Shown piece after piece: positions 1 to 7,500 of a stretch of 10,571 nucleotides of DNA; within the stretch, counting starts at the first letter, position 1; every line of letters starts with the position of its first letter. The notes beneath the pieces are model-generated. The model did no database searches. It had not been told where the DNA came from and was given only the letters and a program-made list of their open reading frames with translations. The position numbers and the translations under genes were made by a program. Origin of the DNA: an uncultured Eubacteriales bacterium (GTDB lineage: Bacteria > Bacillota > Clostridia > Oscillospirales > Acutalibacteraceae); NCBI GenBank assembly GCA_900317795.1, contig ONIF01000043.1, forward strand, positions 1-10,571, in the 5' to 3' direction.

Positions 1-1
1 G

Positions 2-736
2 TCCCGTGAGATAGCAAAAATGCGTCAGGCGGGCAGAATTTCCCAGAGAGCATTACAGGCAGCAGGAAAAGCAGTTGAACCCGGTGTTTCAACTTATGAA
101 ATAGACTGTATAGTCCGTGAGTACATCGAGAAACAGGGGGCAGCCCCGTCGTTTCTCGGGTATGGCGGATTTCCCGCAAGTGCCTGCATATCTGTCAATA
201 ACGTGGTTATCCATGGCATACCCAGCAAGAGTGAGATATTGAAACAGGGTGACATTGTAAGCATAGATGTAGGAGCGTATTTTGAGGGCTATCACGGTGA
301 CAATGCATGGACTTTTCCGTGCGGTGACATCTCAAAAGAGGCTCAAAGACTTATCGACACTACCAGAGAATCGCTTTTTGAGGGCATCAAACAGGCGGTT
401 TCGGGGAACAGGATCGGTGATATAGGTCACGCTGTACAGGAGTATGCCGAAGCACGCAGTTACTCGGTGGTAAGAAAATTTGTCGGCCACGGAGTAGGTG
501 CGAAGCTGCATGAAGATCCCAGTGTACCAAATTACGGAATGTCCCATAGGGGCGTTCGTCTGTTGCCGGGAATGACAATAGCCATTGAACCCATGATCAA
601 TCAGGGAACTTTTAAAGTAAGGATACTTGATGACGGCTGGACAACTGTAACGGCTGACGGAAAATTATCGGCTCACTTTGAACATACTGTGGCGATAACG
701 TCAGACGGCACGGTCATACTTACATCAGCAGATTGA
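2..736 (+). CDS. map: Type I methionine aminopeptidase, 5' end missing
   Basis: This cytosolic metalloprotease removes the initiator methionine from nascent proteins. The open frame runs to the window edge, and the codons before the ATG at 20 read S-R-E-I-A-K, continuing into MRQAG. That is the usual internal 'EI..MR.AG' segment of type I enzymes, so the ATG at 20 is not the start and only a few N-terminal residues should be missing. Counting from that Met, the five metal ligands are D83, D94, H157, E190 and E221; H65 and H164 are the conserved substrate-side histidines. The order and the spacing of 11 between the aspartates match the E. coli enzyme. About 244 residues are visible against a usual length near 250, and no SH3 zinc-finger extension can be judged because the N-terminus is absent. 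The next gene starts 10 nt after the stop, so the two are probably co-transcribed. Gene order predicts adk and secY upstream. Confidence 0.96.
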   Translation, partial: SREIAKMRQAGRISQRALQAAGKAVEPGVSTYEIDCIVREYIEKQGAAPSFLGYGGFPASACISVNNVVIHGIPSKSEILKQGDIVSIDVGAYFEGYHGDNAWTFPCGDISKEAQRLIDTTRESLFEGIKQAVSGNRIGDIGHAVQEYAEARSYSVVRKFVGHGVGAKLHEDPSVPNYGMSHRGVRLLPGMTIAIEPMINQGTFKVRILDDGWTTVTADGKLSAHFEHTVAITSDGTVILTSAD

Positions 737-746
737 GGTGAAGTAA

Positions 747-995
747 ATGCAGCTTGTCAAAGGAATGGTCGTAAGGTCAAAGTCAGGTCATGACAAGGGT
801 AAATTTTTTGTTGTCGTGAAGATGGAAAACGGCTTTGCCTATATAGCCGACGGCACACAAAGAAAAGCCCTTGCTCCTAAAAAGAAAAATCCTCTGCATT
901 TGGCAGGGACTTCGACTGTTCTAAATGAACAGTCTTTATTAACCGACAGTAAAATTTGTGAGATAATTGCCGAATTTAACGGCAGACTTGCTTAA
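747..995 (+). CDS. Small KOW-domain RNA-binding protein (L14e-like)
   Basis: This 82-residue protein has an N-terminal KOW / SH3-like segment: 'KGMVVRSKSGHDKG' (about residues 5-18) is followed by short beta-strand-like stretches and a basic turn (APKKKNP). Such proteins are known in Firmicutes at exactly this place, between map and infA, and are annotated as KOW-domain or L14e-like RNA-binding proteins; their precise role is not well established. A ribosome-associated role is inferred from the domain and the neighbours. The start at 747 is supported by GAGGTGA at 735-741, which overlaps the map stop codon, so translation may be coupled. A strong promoter follows immediately after the stop, so this gene probably ends the upstream transcription unit functionally, although no terminator is visible between it and infA. 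I do not assign a gene symbol. Confidence 0.85.
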   Translation: MQLVKGMVVRSKSGHDKGKFFVVVKMENGFAYIADGTQRKALAPKKKNPLHLAGTSTVLNEQSLLTDSKICEIIAEFNGRLA

Positions 996-999
996 ATTG

Positions 1000-1028
1000 T
1001 TGACAAAACGGACAATAAGTGCTATAAA
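1000..1028 (+). promoter_or_regulatory. Near-consensus promoter for infA and the alpha operon
   Basis: TTGACA at 1000-1005 and TATAAA at 1023-1028 are separated by exactly 17 bp, and TGC at 1020-1022 forms an extended -10. Transcription would start near 1035, giving a leader of roughly 35 nt before the infA start. It lies in the 73-nt gap directly after the KOW gene stop codon. Read from sequence only; activity is inferred. Confidence 0.8.
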
Positions 1029-1068
1029 TATAAAGTGCTGTGTCTTTTTGTTTTGGGAGGTAATTGTA

Positions 1069-1287
1069 TTGTCAAAACAGGATGTAATCGAGGTCGAGGG
1101 TGTAGTAAAAGAGGCTCTGCCAAATGCCCAGTTTAAAGTGGAGCTTCCGAATGGTCATGTTATCCTTGCACATATCTCGGGTAAACTCAGAATGAATTTT
1201 ATCAGAATTCTGCCGGGAGATAGTGTGAAATTGGAGATGTCGCCCTATGATTTGACAAAGGGCCGCATAACATGGCGCAGCAAGTAA
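1069..1287 (+). CDS. infA: Translation initiation factor IF-1 (TTG start)
   Basis: IF-1 binds the A site of the 30S subunit during initiation. The protein is a single S1-like OB-fold of 72 residues, the usual family length, beginning MSKQDVIEVEG and ending in the characteristic KGRITWRSK. The start is a TTG at 1069, set by GGGAGG at 1055-1060 with 8 nt spacing. An in-frame ATG at 967 would add 34 residues unlike any IF-1, overlap the end of the preceding gene and span a promoter, so it is rejected. The gene is the first of the block infA-rpmJ-rpsM-rpsK-rpsD-rpoA-rplQ, and the promoter at 1000-1028 sits just upstream. TTG initiation may lower translation relative to the neighbouring ATG genes, which is inference. 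Confidence 0.95.
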   Translation: MSKQDVIEVEGVVKEALPNAQFKVELPNGHVILAHISGKLRMNFIRILPGDSVKLEMSPYDLTKGRITWRSK

Positions 1288-1311
1288 TTTTTTGAAAGGA
1301 ATGATAACAAG

Positions 1312-1425
1312 ATGAAAGTCAGACCTTCAGTAAAGAAAATCTGCGAAAAATGCAAGGTTATAAAACGTAAGGGAAAAATCATGGTTATCTGTGAGAACCC
1401 CAAGCACAAACAGCGTCAGGGCTGA
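1312..1425 (+). CDS. rpmJ: 50S ribosomal protein L36 (zinc-ribbon form)
   Basis: This is a 37-residue protein, the standard size of L36, the small zinc-ribbon protein of the large subunit. It reads MKVRPSVKKICEKCKVIKR and continues to a basic tail PKHKQRQG. The ligands C11, C14, C27 and H32 are all present, so this is the zinc-binding (C+) form. AAAGGA at 1295-1300 is a ribosome binding site with a slightly long spacing of about 11 nt. The gene sits 24 nt after infA and 24 nt before rpsM, the normal order in Firmicutes. Confidence 0.97.
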   Translation: MKVRPSVKKICEKCKVIKRKGKIMVICENPKHKQRQG

Positions 1426-1449
1426 TGAATTTAAAATGGAGGTGCTACA

Positions 1450-1818
1450 ATGGCACGTATTTCAGGTGTGGATTTACCAAGAGATAAAAGAATAGAGATC
1501 GGCTTGACATATATTTTCGGTATCGGCCGCAAGACTTCCAATGATATTCTTGCAGCAACCGGTGTCAATCCCGATACCCGTGTCAGAGATCTGACAGAGG
1601 ACGATATAGCTAAACTCAGAGATTATATCGACCATAACTGCCGTGTTGAGGGCGATCTCAAGCGTGATATTGCTTTCGACATCAAGAGATTGATAGAAAT
1701 AGGCTGTTACAGAGGTGTTCGCCATAGAAAAGGTCTGCCTGTAAGAGGTCAGCGTTCCAAGACAAATGCCCGTACAAGAAAAGGTCCCAGAAAGACTATG
1801 GCTAACAAGAAGAAATAA
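1450..1818 (+). CDS. rpsM: 30S ribosomal protein S13
   Basis: S13 is a head protein of the small subunit that contacts the P-site tRNA and the large subunit. The 122-residue sequence begins MARISGVDLPRDKRIEIGLT and contains the 'GIGR' helix-turn region and the basic C-terminal signature GVRHRKGLPVRGQR followed by TKNAR-like and KGPRKT segments and a lysine-rich end. Length is normal for the family. GGAGGTG at 1438-1444 precedes the ATG by 5 nt. It is the first of the classical alpha-operon genes, followed after 18 nt by rpsK, and no promoter or terminator is visible between them. Confidence 0.98.
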   Translation: MARISGVDLPRDKRIEIGLTYIFGIGRKTSNDILAATGVNPDTRVRDLTEDDIAKLRDYIDHNCRVEGDLKRDIAFDIKRLIEIGCYRGVRHRKGLPVRGQRSKTNARTRKGPRKTMANKKK

Positions 1819-1836
1819 TCAGGGAGGAATTAACTG

Positions 1837-2241
1837 ATGGCAGTTCAGAAAAGTGCAAAAAAGACTACTATCCGCAGACGCCGTGAACGTAAAAATATAG
1901 AAAAAGGTGCTGCACATATTCAGTCTACATTTAACAATACCATTGTTACTATATCGGATGTACAGGGCAATGCCGTATCATGGGCAAGTGCCGGTGAACT
2001 TGGTTTCAGAGGTTCAAGAAAGTCAACTCCGTTTGCCGCTCAGTCAGCTGCTGAAACGGCTGCAAAGGCTGCTATGGAGCATGGCATGAAAACCGTTGAA
2101 GTCTATGTAAAAGGTCCCGGTGCAGGCAGAGAAGCCGCTATCCGTGCTTTGCAGTCGGCAGGACTTGAAGTAAGCATGATAAAAGACGTTACACCGATTC
2201 CGCACAACGGTTGCCGTCCTCCGAAAAGAAGACGTGTATAA
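1837..2241 (+). CDS. rpsK: 30S ribosomal protein S11
   Basis: S11 belongs to the platform of the small subunit and helps hold the 690 and 790 loops of 16S rRNA. The protein has 134 residues with a basic N-terminal tail (KKTTIRRRRERKN), a core containing AHIQSTFNNTIVTISD and GFRGSRKSTPFAAQ, and the C-terminal signature PHNGCRPPKRRRV, which is diagnostic. Length is typical. AGGGAGGA at 1821-1828 is a strong ribosome binding site 8 nt before the ATG. It lies between rpsM (18 nt upstream) and rpsD (21 nt downstream). Confidence 0.98.
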   Translation: MAVQKSAKKTTIRRRRERKNIEKGAAHIQSTFNNTIVTISDVQGNAVSWASAGELGFRGSRKSTPFAAQSAAETAAKAAMEHGMKTVEVYVKGPGAGREAAIRALQSAGLEVSMIKDVTPIPHNGCRPPKRRRV

Positions 2242-2262
2242 AATTATTGGAGGTGCAGTAAA

Positions 2263-2859
2263 ATGGCAGTAAACAGAGATCCTATATTGAAAAGATGCAG
2301 ATACCTCGGCATCAGCCCCGCTGTAGTCGGTATCGCTAAATCTTCCAACAGAAATCCGAATGCCAATTCCAGAAAGAAAGTTTCCGAATACGGCATTCAG
2401 CTCAAAGAAAAGCAAAAACTTAAATTCATCTACGGTGTGCTTGAAAAGCCTTTCCATCATTATTTTGAACTCGCTTCAAAAATGGAAGGTCAGGCAGGTA
2501 ATAACCTTATCACCGTTTTGGAATCAAGACTTGATAATATCGCTTTCAGAATGGGAATGGCTCTTACAAGACGTGAAGCAAGACAGCTTGTTACACATGG
2601 TCATTTCCTCGTAAACGGCAAAAAAGTTGATATTCCTTCTTACAGAGTTAAGGCAGGAGATGTGATTTCACTCCGTGACAAGAGCAAGAGCAGCCCGAAA
2701 TTCAAGGACATTCTTGAACAGACAAACGGCAGAACCACTCCTCTTTGGCTTGAAGTAAATAAGGAACAGCTTTCGGCAAAGGTGGTACGTATGCCTTCTA
2801 TCGAAGATGTGGATTATGAGGTAGCACCTCATCTCATCGTTGAGTTGTACTCCAAGTAA
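2263..2859 (+). CDS. rpsD: 30S ribosomal protein S4 (zinc-free form)
   Basis: S4 is a primary 16S rRNA binder that nucleates assembly of the 30S body. The protein has 198 residues. An N-terminal S4 region (about 1-85) is followed by the S4 RNA-binding fold at about 86-148, with LESRLDNIAFRMGMA, the RREARQLV.HGH..VNG motif and the YRVKAGD turn, and ends VELYSK. The N-terminus holds a single cysteine (C12), so the four-cysteine zinc cluster of C+ S4 proteins is absent. GGAGGTG at 2249-2255 sets the ATG. Its position between rpsK and rpoA is the layout of E. coli and many Clostridia, whereas in Bacillus subtilis rpsD lies elsewhere. S4 autoregulates the alpha operon in E. coli; whether it does so here cannot be told from the sequence. 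Confidence 0.97.
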   Translation: MAVNRDPILKRCRYLGISPAVVGIAKSSNRNPNANSRKKVSEYGIQLKEKQKLKFIYGVLEKPFHHYFELASKMEGQAGNNLITVLESRLDNIAFRMGMALTRREARQLVTHGHFLVNGKKVDIPSYRVKAGDVISLRDKSKSSPKFKDILEQTNGRTTPLWLEVNKEQLSAKVVRMPSIEDVDYEVAPHLIVELYSK

Positions 2860-2891
2860 TACGCTGTTGTTTTGCATATCAAAAGCATCTT

Positions 2892-2905
2892 GGCGGTTAT
2901 CCGCC
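2892..2905 (+). other. GC-rich hairpin in the rpsD-rpoA gap
   Basis: GGCGG at 2892-2896 and CCGCC at 2901-2905 form a perfect 5-bp stem with a TTAT loop in the 69-nt gap between rpsD and rpoA, the longest gap after rpmJ within the block. It ends 8 nt before the rpoA ribosome binding site (AAGGAGG, 2914-2920). There is no T-tract, so it is not a terminator. It could be a processing site, mRNA stabiliser or translational control element; this is inference. Confidence 0.45.
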
Positions 2906-2928
2906 TGAATATTAAGGAGGTTTAGCTG

Positions 2929-3888
2929 ATGGAAATTCAAAAGCCAAGAATTGAAACGGCAGAATTGTCGGAAGACGGTAGATTTGGCAGATTTGTTGTT
3001 GAACCCCTCGAAAGAGGCTTCGGCAACACTCTCGGAAACAGTCTGAGGAGAGTCCTTCTCTCATCTCTTGAGGGCGTGGCAGTCACTTCAATCAAAATTG
3101 ACGGTGTCCTCCATGAGTTTTCAACCGTACCGGGAGTTAAGGAAGATGTTACCGCAATAGTCCTTAATATGAAAGGTCTTGTTGCAAAGCTTCATACGAA
3201 TGGTCCCAAAACAGTAGAAATCAATGCCGAAGGTCCATGTGTGGTTACGGCTGAGTCGATAAAGAATGATGCGGAGGTAGAGATACTCAATCCCGAACTC
3301 GTGATAGCAACACTCGGCGAAGGTGCGAAACTCGACATGGAGATTACTCTCAATAAAGGCAGAGGCTATGTGTCTGCTGACAAGAATAAAGCAGAACTGG
3401 CAGGCACTACGGGAAGTGTCATAGGAGTTCTTCCGATAGACTCTATATATACTCCCGTTCTTAAAGTCAATTATACTGTTGAAAATACCCGTGTCGGTCA
3501 GATTACCGACTACGACAAGCTGACGCTTGATGTATGGACAAACGGCGTTATCAATGCTCAGGAGGCAGTGTCCCTTGCGGCAAAGGTGCTGACAGAACAT
3601 CTTAATCTCTTTGTCAACCTTTCGGATAAGGGTACCAATACCGAAATCATGATAGAGAAAAGCGAACAGGGCAAGGAAAAAGTCCTTGAAATGACAATAG
3701 AAGAACTTGACCTCTCTGTACGTTCGTTCAACTGTCTGAAACGTGCAGGTATCAACACAGTTGAAGACCTGATAAATAAGTCCGAAGAAGATATGATGAA
3801 AGTAAGAAACCTTGGAAGAAAATCTTTGGACGAAGTTGTTGAAAAACTGAACTCTCTCGGCTTCCAGCTTCAGGCTGACGAGGAATAA
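2929..3888 (+). CDS. rpoA: RNA polymerase alpha subunit
   Basis: The alpha subunit dimerises to nucleate assembly of RNA polymerase and contacts promoter UP elements and activators. The 319-residue protein has a complete N-terminal domain (about 1-230) with the dimerisation signature RGFGNTLGNSLRRVLLSS near residues 29-46. A charged linker follows (SEQGKEK), and then a C-terminal domain (about 252-312) containing SVRSFNCLKRAGI and the helix-hairpin-helix MMKVRNLGRKSLDEV. R265, the key DNA-minor-groove arginine, is present at the same number as in E. coli. AAGGAGG at 2914-2920 is a strong ribosome binding site. It is preceded by a 69-nt gap with a small hairpin and followed 24 nt later by rplQ. 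Nothing abnormal is seen. Confidence 0.98.
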   Translation: MEIQKPRIETAELSEDGRFGRFVVEPLERGFGNTLGNSLRRVLLSSLEGVAVTSIKIDGVLHEFSTVPGVKEDVTAIVLNMKGLVAKLHTNGPKTVEINAEGPCVVTAESIKNDAEVEILNPELVIATLGEGAKLDMEITLNKGRGYVSADKNKAELAGTTGSVIGVLPIDSIYTPVLKVNYTVENTRVGQITDYDKLTLDVWTNGVINAQEAVSLAAKVLTEHLNLFVNLSDKGTNTEIMIEKSEQGKEKVLEMTIEELDLSVRSFNCLKRAGINTVEDLINKSEEDMMKVRNLGRKSLDEVVEKLNSLGFQLQADEE

Positions 3889-3912
3889 TTATATTTAAAG
3901 GAGTGAATATCA

Positions 3913-4254
3913 ATGCCCGGAACAAGAAAGCTCGGCAGAGAAACTTCTCACAGACTGGCAATGCTCAGAGGTCTTGTCACTTTCCTTCTCGAGAACGGCA
4001 GAATAGAAACTACTTATACCCGTGCAAAAGAAGTAAGTGCATTGGCTGAAAAGTGTATTACAAGAGCTAAGGTTGAAAATCTCCAGAACAAGCGTCAGGC
4101 TCTCGCTTTCATAACAAAAGAAGATGTTGTGAACAAGCTCTTTAAGGAGATTGCACCGAAATATGCCGATAAAAACGGTGGTTATACCAGAATTACAAAG
4201 ATAGGTCCCCGTCGTGGCGATGCGGCTGAAATGGCTGTTATCGAACTTATCTGA
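3913..4254 (+). CDS. rplQ: 50S ribosomal protein L17
   Basis: L17 binds near the exit of the peptide tunnel on the large subunit. The 113-residue protein starts MPGTRKLGRETSHRLAMLRG, contains the ENGRIETTYTRAKE motif (about residues 27-40) and ends GDAAEMAVIELI. This is the short bacterial form without a C-terminal extension. AAAGGAGTG at 3897-3905 precedes the ATG. It is the last gene of the ribosomal block and is followed after 11 nt by a strong intrinsic terminator. Confidence 0.97.
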   Translation: MPGTRKLGRETSHRLAMLRGLVTFLLENGRIETTYTRAKEVSALAEKCITRAKVENLQNKRQALAFITKEDVVNKLFKEIAPKYADKNGGYTRITKIGPRRGDAAEMAVIELI

Positions 4255-4265
4255 TAATATGATAC

Positions 4266-4306
4266 AAAGAACTGTAAGTCTTTTTCAGACTTGCAGTTCT
4301 TTTTTT
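4266..4306 (+). terminator. Intrinsic terminator after rplQ
   Basis: The arms 4266-4280 and 4288-4302 pair over 15 bp with a single T-G wobble (4275 with 4293), closing a 7-nt loop TTTTTCA. A run of seven T (4300-4306) overlaps the base of the 3' arm. This ends the alpha operon. Confidence 0.93.
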
Positions 4307-4336
4307 GATGTAATGAACAAAAAACACCTTGGTGAA

Positions 4337-4352
4337 TTGTAAAAACCTACAA
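4337..4352. promoter_or_regulatory. Operator-like dyad upstream of the amylase promoter
   Basis: TTGTA at 4337-4341 and TACAA at 4348-4352 form a perfect inverted repeat with a 6-nt spacer, about 50 bp upstream of the amylase -35 box. The length and dyad symmetry suit a dimeric repressor or activator of the LacI/CcpA kind. However, the central CG typical of cre sites is missing. A role in regulating the amylase is inference, and AT-rich DNA makes chance dyads common. Confidence 0.35.
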
Positions 4353-4375
4353 ATTTTACTTTTAAGTATATTATT

Positions 4376-4440
4376 TTTGTTAATATTCCTATTTGGCTAT
4401 TTACAAATTGTTAATTTTATTGTAATATAATATTAACGAA
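4376..4440. promoter_or_regulatory. Three TTGTTAAT-like boxes around the amylase promoter
   Basis: TTGTTAAT occurs at 4377-4384 and again at 4408-4415, 31 bp apart (about three helical turns). A third copy with one change, inverted, lies at 4432-4439. The outer pair extends to 12 bp: 4376-4387 matches the reverse complement of 4429-4440 with one mismatch. The second box lies in the -35/-10 spacer and the third overlaps the expected transcription start, so a bound protein would block the promoter. Function is inferred. Confidence 0.4.
4400..4428 (+). promoter_or_regulatory. Sigma-A-like promoter of the amylase gene
   Basis: TTTACA at 4400-4405 and TAATAT at 4423-4428 are 17 bp apart, giving a start near 4435 and a leader of about 70 nt before the amylase ATG. 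A perfect TATAAT overlaps at 4426-4431 but would leave a 20-bp spacer from the same -35. The rest of the gap from the rplQ terminator to this promoter is AT-rich with no gene. Confidence 0.65.
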
Positions 4441-4443
4441 TTA

Positions 4444-4465
4444 TGCCCTTGTGTGATTAGGGGCA
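4444..4465 (+). other. Hairpin in the amylase 5' leader
   Basis: TGCCCTT at 4444-4450 pairs with AGGGGCA at 4459-4465 (one G-T wobble), with an 8-nt loop. It is followed by a run of seven A and six T at 4473-4485, shortly before the ribosome binding site at 4492-4497. It sits near the 5' end of the predicted transcript, where a stem can protect mRNA. No riboswitch family is recognised. Confidence 0.35.
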
Positions 4466-4504
4466 AAAATCTAAAAAAATTTTTTACAGAAAGAGGGAAT
4501 TTCT

Positions 4505-7500
4505 ATGGCAATGAAAAAACACGGTCTGTTCAAGAAGATCATGAGTTCATTCCTTTCGGCAGCTTGTGCCCTGTCCATGACGGCTGTCGGAACAACGCTC
4601 GCTTCTACAACAGCCAATGCGGCAGTTGCTCCCACAAGCGGTGACGCTTCCACATTCTCATGGGATAATGCTACTGTTTACTTCCTGCTGATCGACCGTT
4701 TCAAAAACGGTGATACTTCCAACGACAATGCTTACGATCGTATGAAAACAGTTGCAGGTGACAGCAGAGCGACTTTCCATGGCGGTGACTTTGCGGGTAT
4801 CACGCAGAAAATCAATGACGGCTATTTTACCGATTTAGGCGTTAATGCCATCTGGCTGACCGCTCCCTATGAGCAGCTCCACGGTTATATTCTTGGTGAC
4901 AACTTCGCTCACTATTCCTATCACGGCTACTATGTAACAGACTATACCGAACCCGATGCAAACTACGGCACAAAAGCGGAATTTCAAACTCTTGTCGATA
5001 CCGCTCACTCCAAGGGTATCCGTATCATCATGGACATCGTTATGAACCATGCAGGCTATAACAACATGATAGACATGAACGAATACAATTACGGTACTCT
5101 CCTTGACGGCTGGAAATCCGTATATGATTCAGGTCAGCTTTCACAGTATCACAGCATGATAGACTATAAGAGTGATGCGGCAGCATGGGGACGCTGGTGG
5201 GGATCGGATTGGGTACGTTCGGGCTTGCCCGGATATGATGAAAGCGGTGACGGTCCTTCCGAAATGGTTCAGTGTCTGACAGGTCTGCCCGACTTCCGTA
5301 CAGAGTCCTCCAAACAGGTAGGCATTCCTCAGTTCCTTCAGACAAAATGGACAAAAGAGGGTACTCTCTCCGAAAAACAGTCCAAATACGGTACTTCCAA
5401 CACCGTTACAGGATTTATTTCAACATGGCTTTCCGATTGGGTAAGAACCTACGGTATAGACGGTTTCCGCTGCGATACCGCCAAACACGTTGACAAGGCT
5501 TCCTGGAAACAGCTTAAAGACAAGTGTGTTGCCGCTCTCAAAGAGTGGAAACAGGCTAACCCCACTAAGAAGCTTGATGACCTTGATTTCTGGATGACAG
5601 GCGAGTGCTGGGACTGGAACATCGGCTATGGTAAAGATGCATACTTTACACAGGGCGGTTTTGACTCCATGATTAACTTTGAAACAACGGGTGCAGGCTT
5701 GCTTGCAGCAGGCAAAATTGCCGATGTATATCAAGGTTATGCAGACAAAATCAACTCCGATCCGAGTTTCAACGTTCTTTCCTATATCTCATCACACGAC
5801 TCCACTTTGGCAAGACCGAGTGATATGTATTACATAGGCTCTGCATTCCTCCTCATGCCCGGCGGTGTACAGATTTACTACGGTGATGAATCAGCCCGTC
5901 CTCTCGTTTCGGGAATACCTTTTGACGGCAAAGGCGGTGCAGGTCACTCCCTCAGAAGTGACATGAACTTTGGCGAAAATACAGACCTCGTTAAACACTG
6001 GGGTATTGTAGGTCGTTTCCGTAACAGTCACATGGCAGTCGGTGCAGGTGCCAATATCGGTTTGACAGCTTCAAGCGGTATCGCATTTGCAAGAACTTTC
6101 GACAAAAACGGTATTACAGATAAAATCGCTGCTGTTATCAATGCAAGCGGCTCTGTATCAATAGACGTTTCTGCTGTATGGGCAAACGGCACAACTCTTG
6201 AAAATGCTTATGACGGTACAACCGCAGTTGTATCGGGCGGTAAAGTGACTTTCAGTGCAGGTGCTCACGGCACTATCCTCATTCAGGAGCCTGATGGTGA
6301 AAGAGGTACCGTAACAGTTCAGCACATCAATCAGGATACAGGTGCTGTTATCAAGACCGACATGGTATCGGGTCTTGTAGGCGAATCTTACAGTGTATCT
6401 GCTGACGCAGAATTGACAAAAACTTATGACCTCGTTAAGACAGAGGGCAAAACAACAGGCACTTTCTCGGCAGACGGTGCAACAGTTAAATTCTATTATC
6501 ACCTCGATACGTCAAAATTCGGTACTATCACGATAACACATATTGACGCTGCAACAGGCGATTCTATCGCAGATTCGGAAACTATCACAGGCAAAGTCGG
6601 TGAAAGCTATTCCGCTCAGCCTGTTGATGTAAAGAACTATGAAGTTGATCTTTCCGCTTCAACCAATACAAGCGGTACAATCAAAACAGGCAATACAAAT
6701 GCTGTATTCAAATACAACTATGTTGAACCTACGGGACTTACCGTACACTACTACAACAAGAACAACTGGAGCAAAGTTAATATCTATGCTTATGACAAGG
6801 CTGAAACAAAGCAGTATGCAGGTGCATGGCCGGGTACTGCAATGACTAATGACGGCGAGGGCTGGTGGTCATACAACTTCTCCGATCTTGAAACAGTTCT
6901 TGTAATCTTCAATGACGGCAACAATCAAGAGCCTGCACGTATGCAGCCCGGTTATGATGTTTCGGGCGAAGTGTGGCTGAAAGACGGTAAAGCCGTTTCG
7001 GCAGGCAAGGTTAAAGTTGTATATCAGTCAACAGACGGCAAAACTCTCGGCTCTGAAACTCTCACAGGTCTTGAGGGCGAAAGCTATACAACTTCTGCAA
7101 AGACTTTCAGCGGTTATACGCTTTCGGGAACTCCCTCAAATGCAACAGGCAAGTTTACATCAGGTACAACAACTGTAACTTACACATATAAGTCAGATGT
7201 TGTTCCCGTTCCCACACTCGTGAACAACTCAACAGTTTCCGCAACGACAATTTCACTCGGCGGTACTGTAAAAGTTACTGCAAAAGGCTCGGGCGGTACA
7301 ACTCCCTACACTTATCAGATAGTTTACAAAAAGTCAACTCAGTCCAACTGGACAACGGCTTCTGCTTACAGCACAAATACAACTGCTACAATCAAGCCGG
7401 CATCTTCCGGTGCATATCAGATATGTGCAAAGGTAAAAGACAAGAACGGCACAGAGGTCAAGAAATTCTTTGATATTACTGTAAAGGCTGATGCCCTTGT

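Noticed and set aside
20..22. ATG at 20 as the start of map
   Set aside because: The upstream codons S-R-E-I-A-K continue the conserved family sequence, so the gene extends past the window edge.
967..1068. N-terminal extension of IF-1 from an ATG at 967
   Set aside because: It overlaps the end of the KOW gene, spans a strong promoter, and adds 34 residues unlike IF-1; the TTG at 1069 has a strong ribosome binding site and gives the normal length.
2044..2460. 138-codon open frame on the minus strand
   Set aside because: It lies antisense across rpsK and rpsD, both certain genes, has no recognisable family or plausible start region, and is a shadow frame.
4337..4352. Canonical CcpA cre site
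   Set aside because: The flanks fit but the essential central CG is replaced by AA/CC bases, so it is recorded only as an operator-like dyad.
4426..4431. Perfect TATAAT as the amylase -10
   Set aside because: The nearest plausible -35 sequences give 20-bp (TTTACA) or 12-bp (TTGTTA) spacers; TAATAT at 17 bp is the better choice, though the two overlap.
4453..4644. Small GTG-started frame overlapping the amylase start
   Set aside because: It begins inside the leader hairpin without a ribosome binding site and then runs out of frame through the signal peptide coding region.
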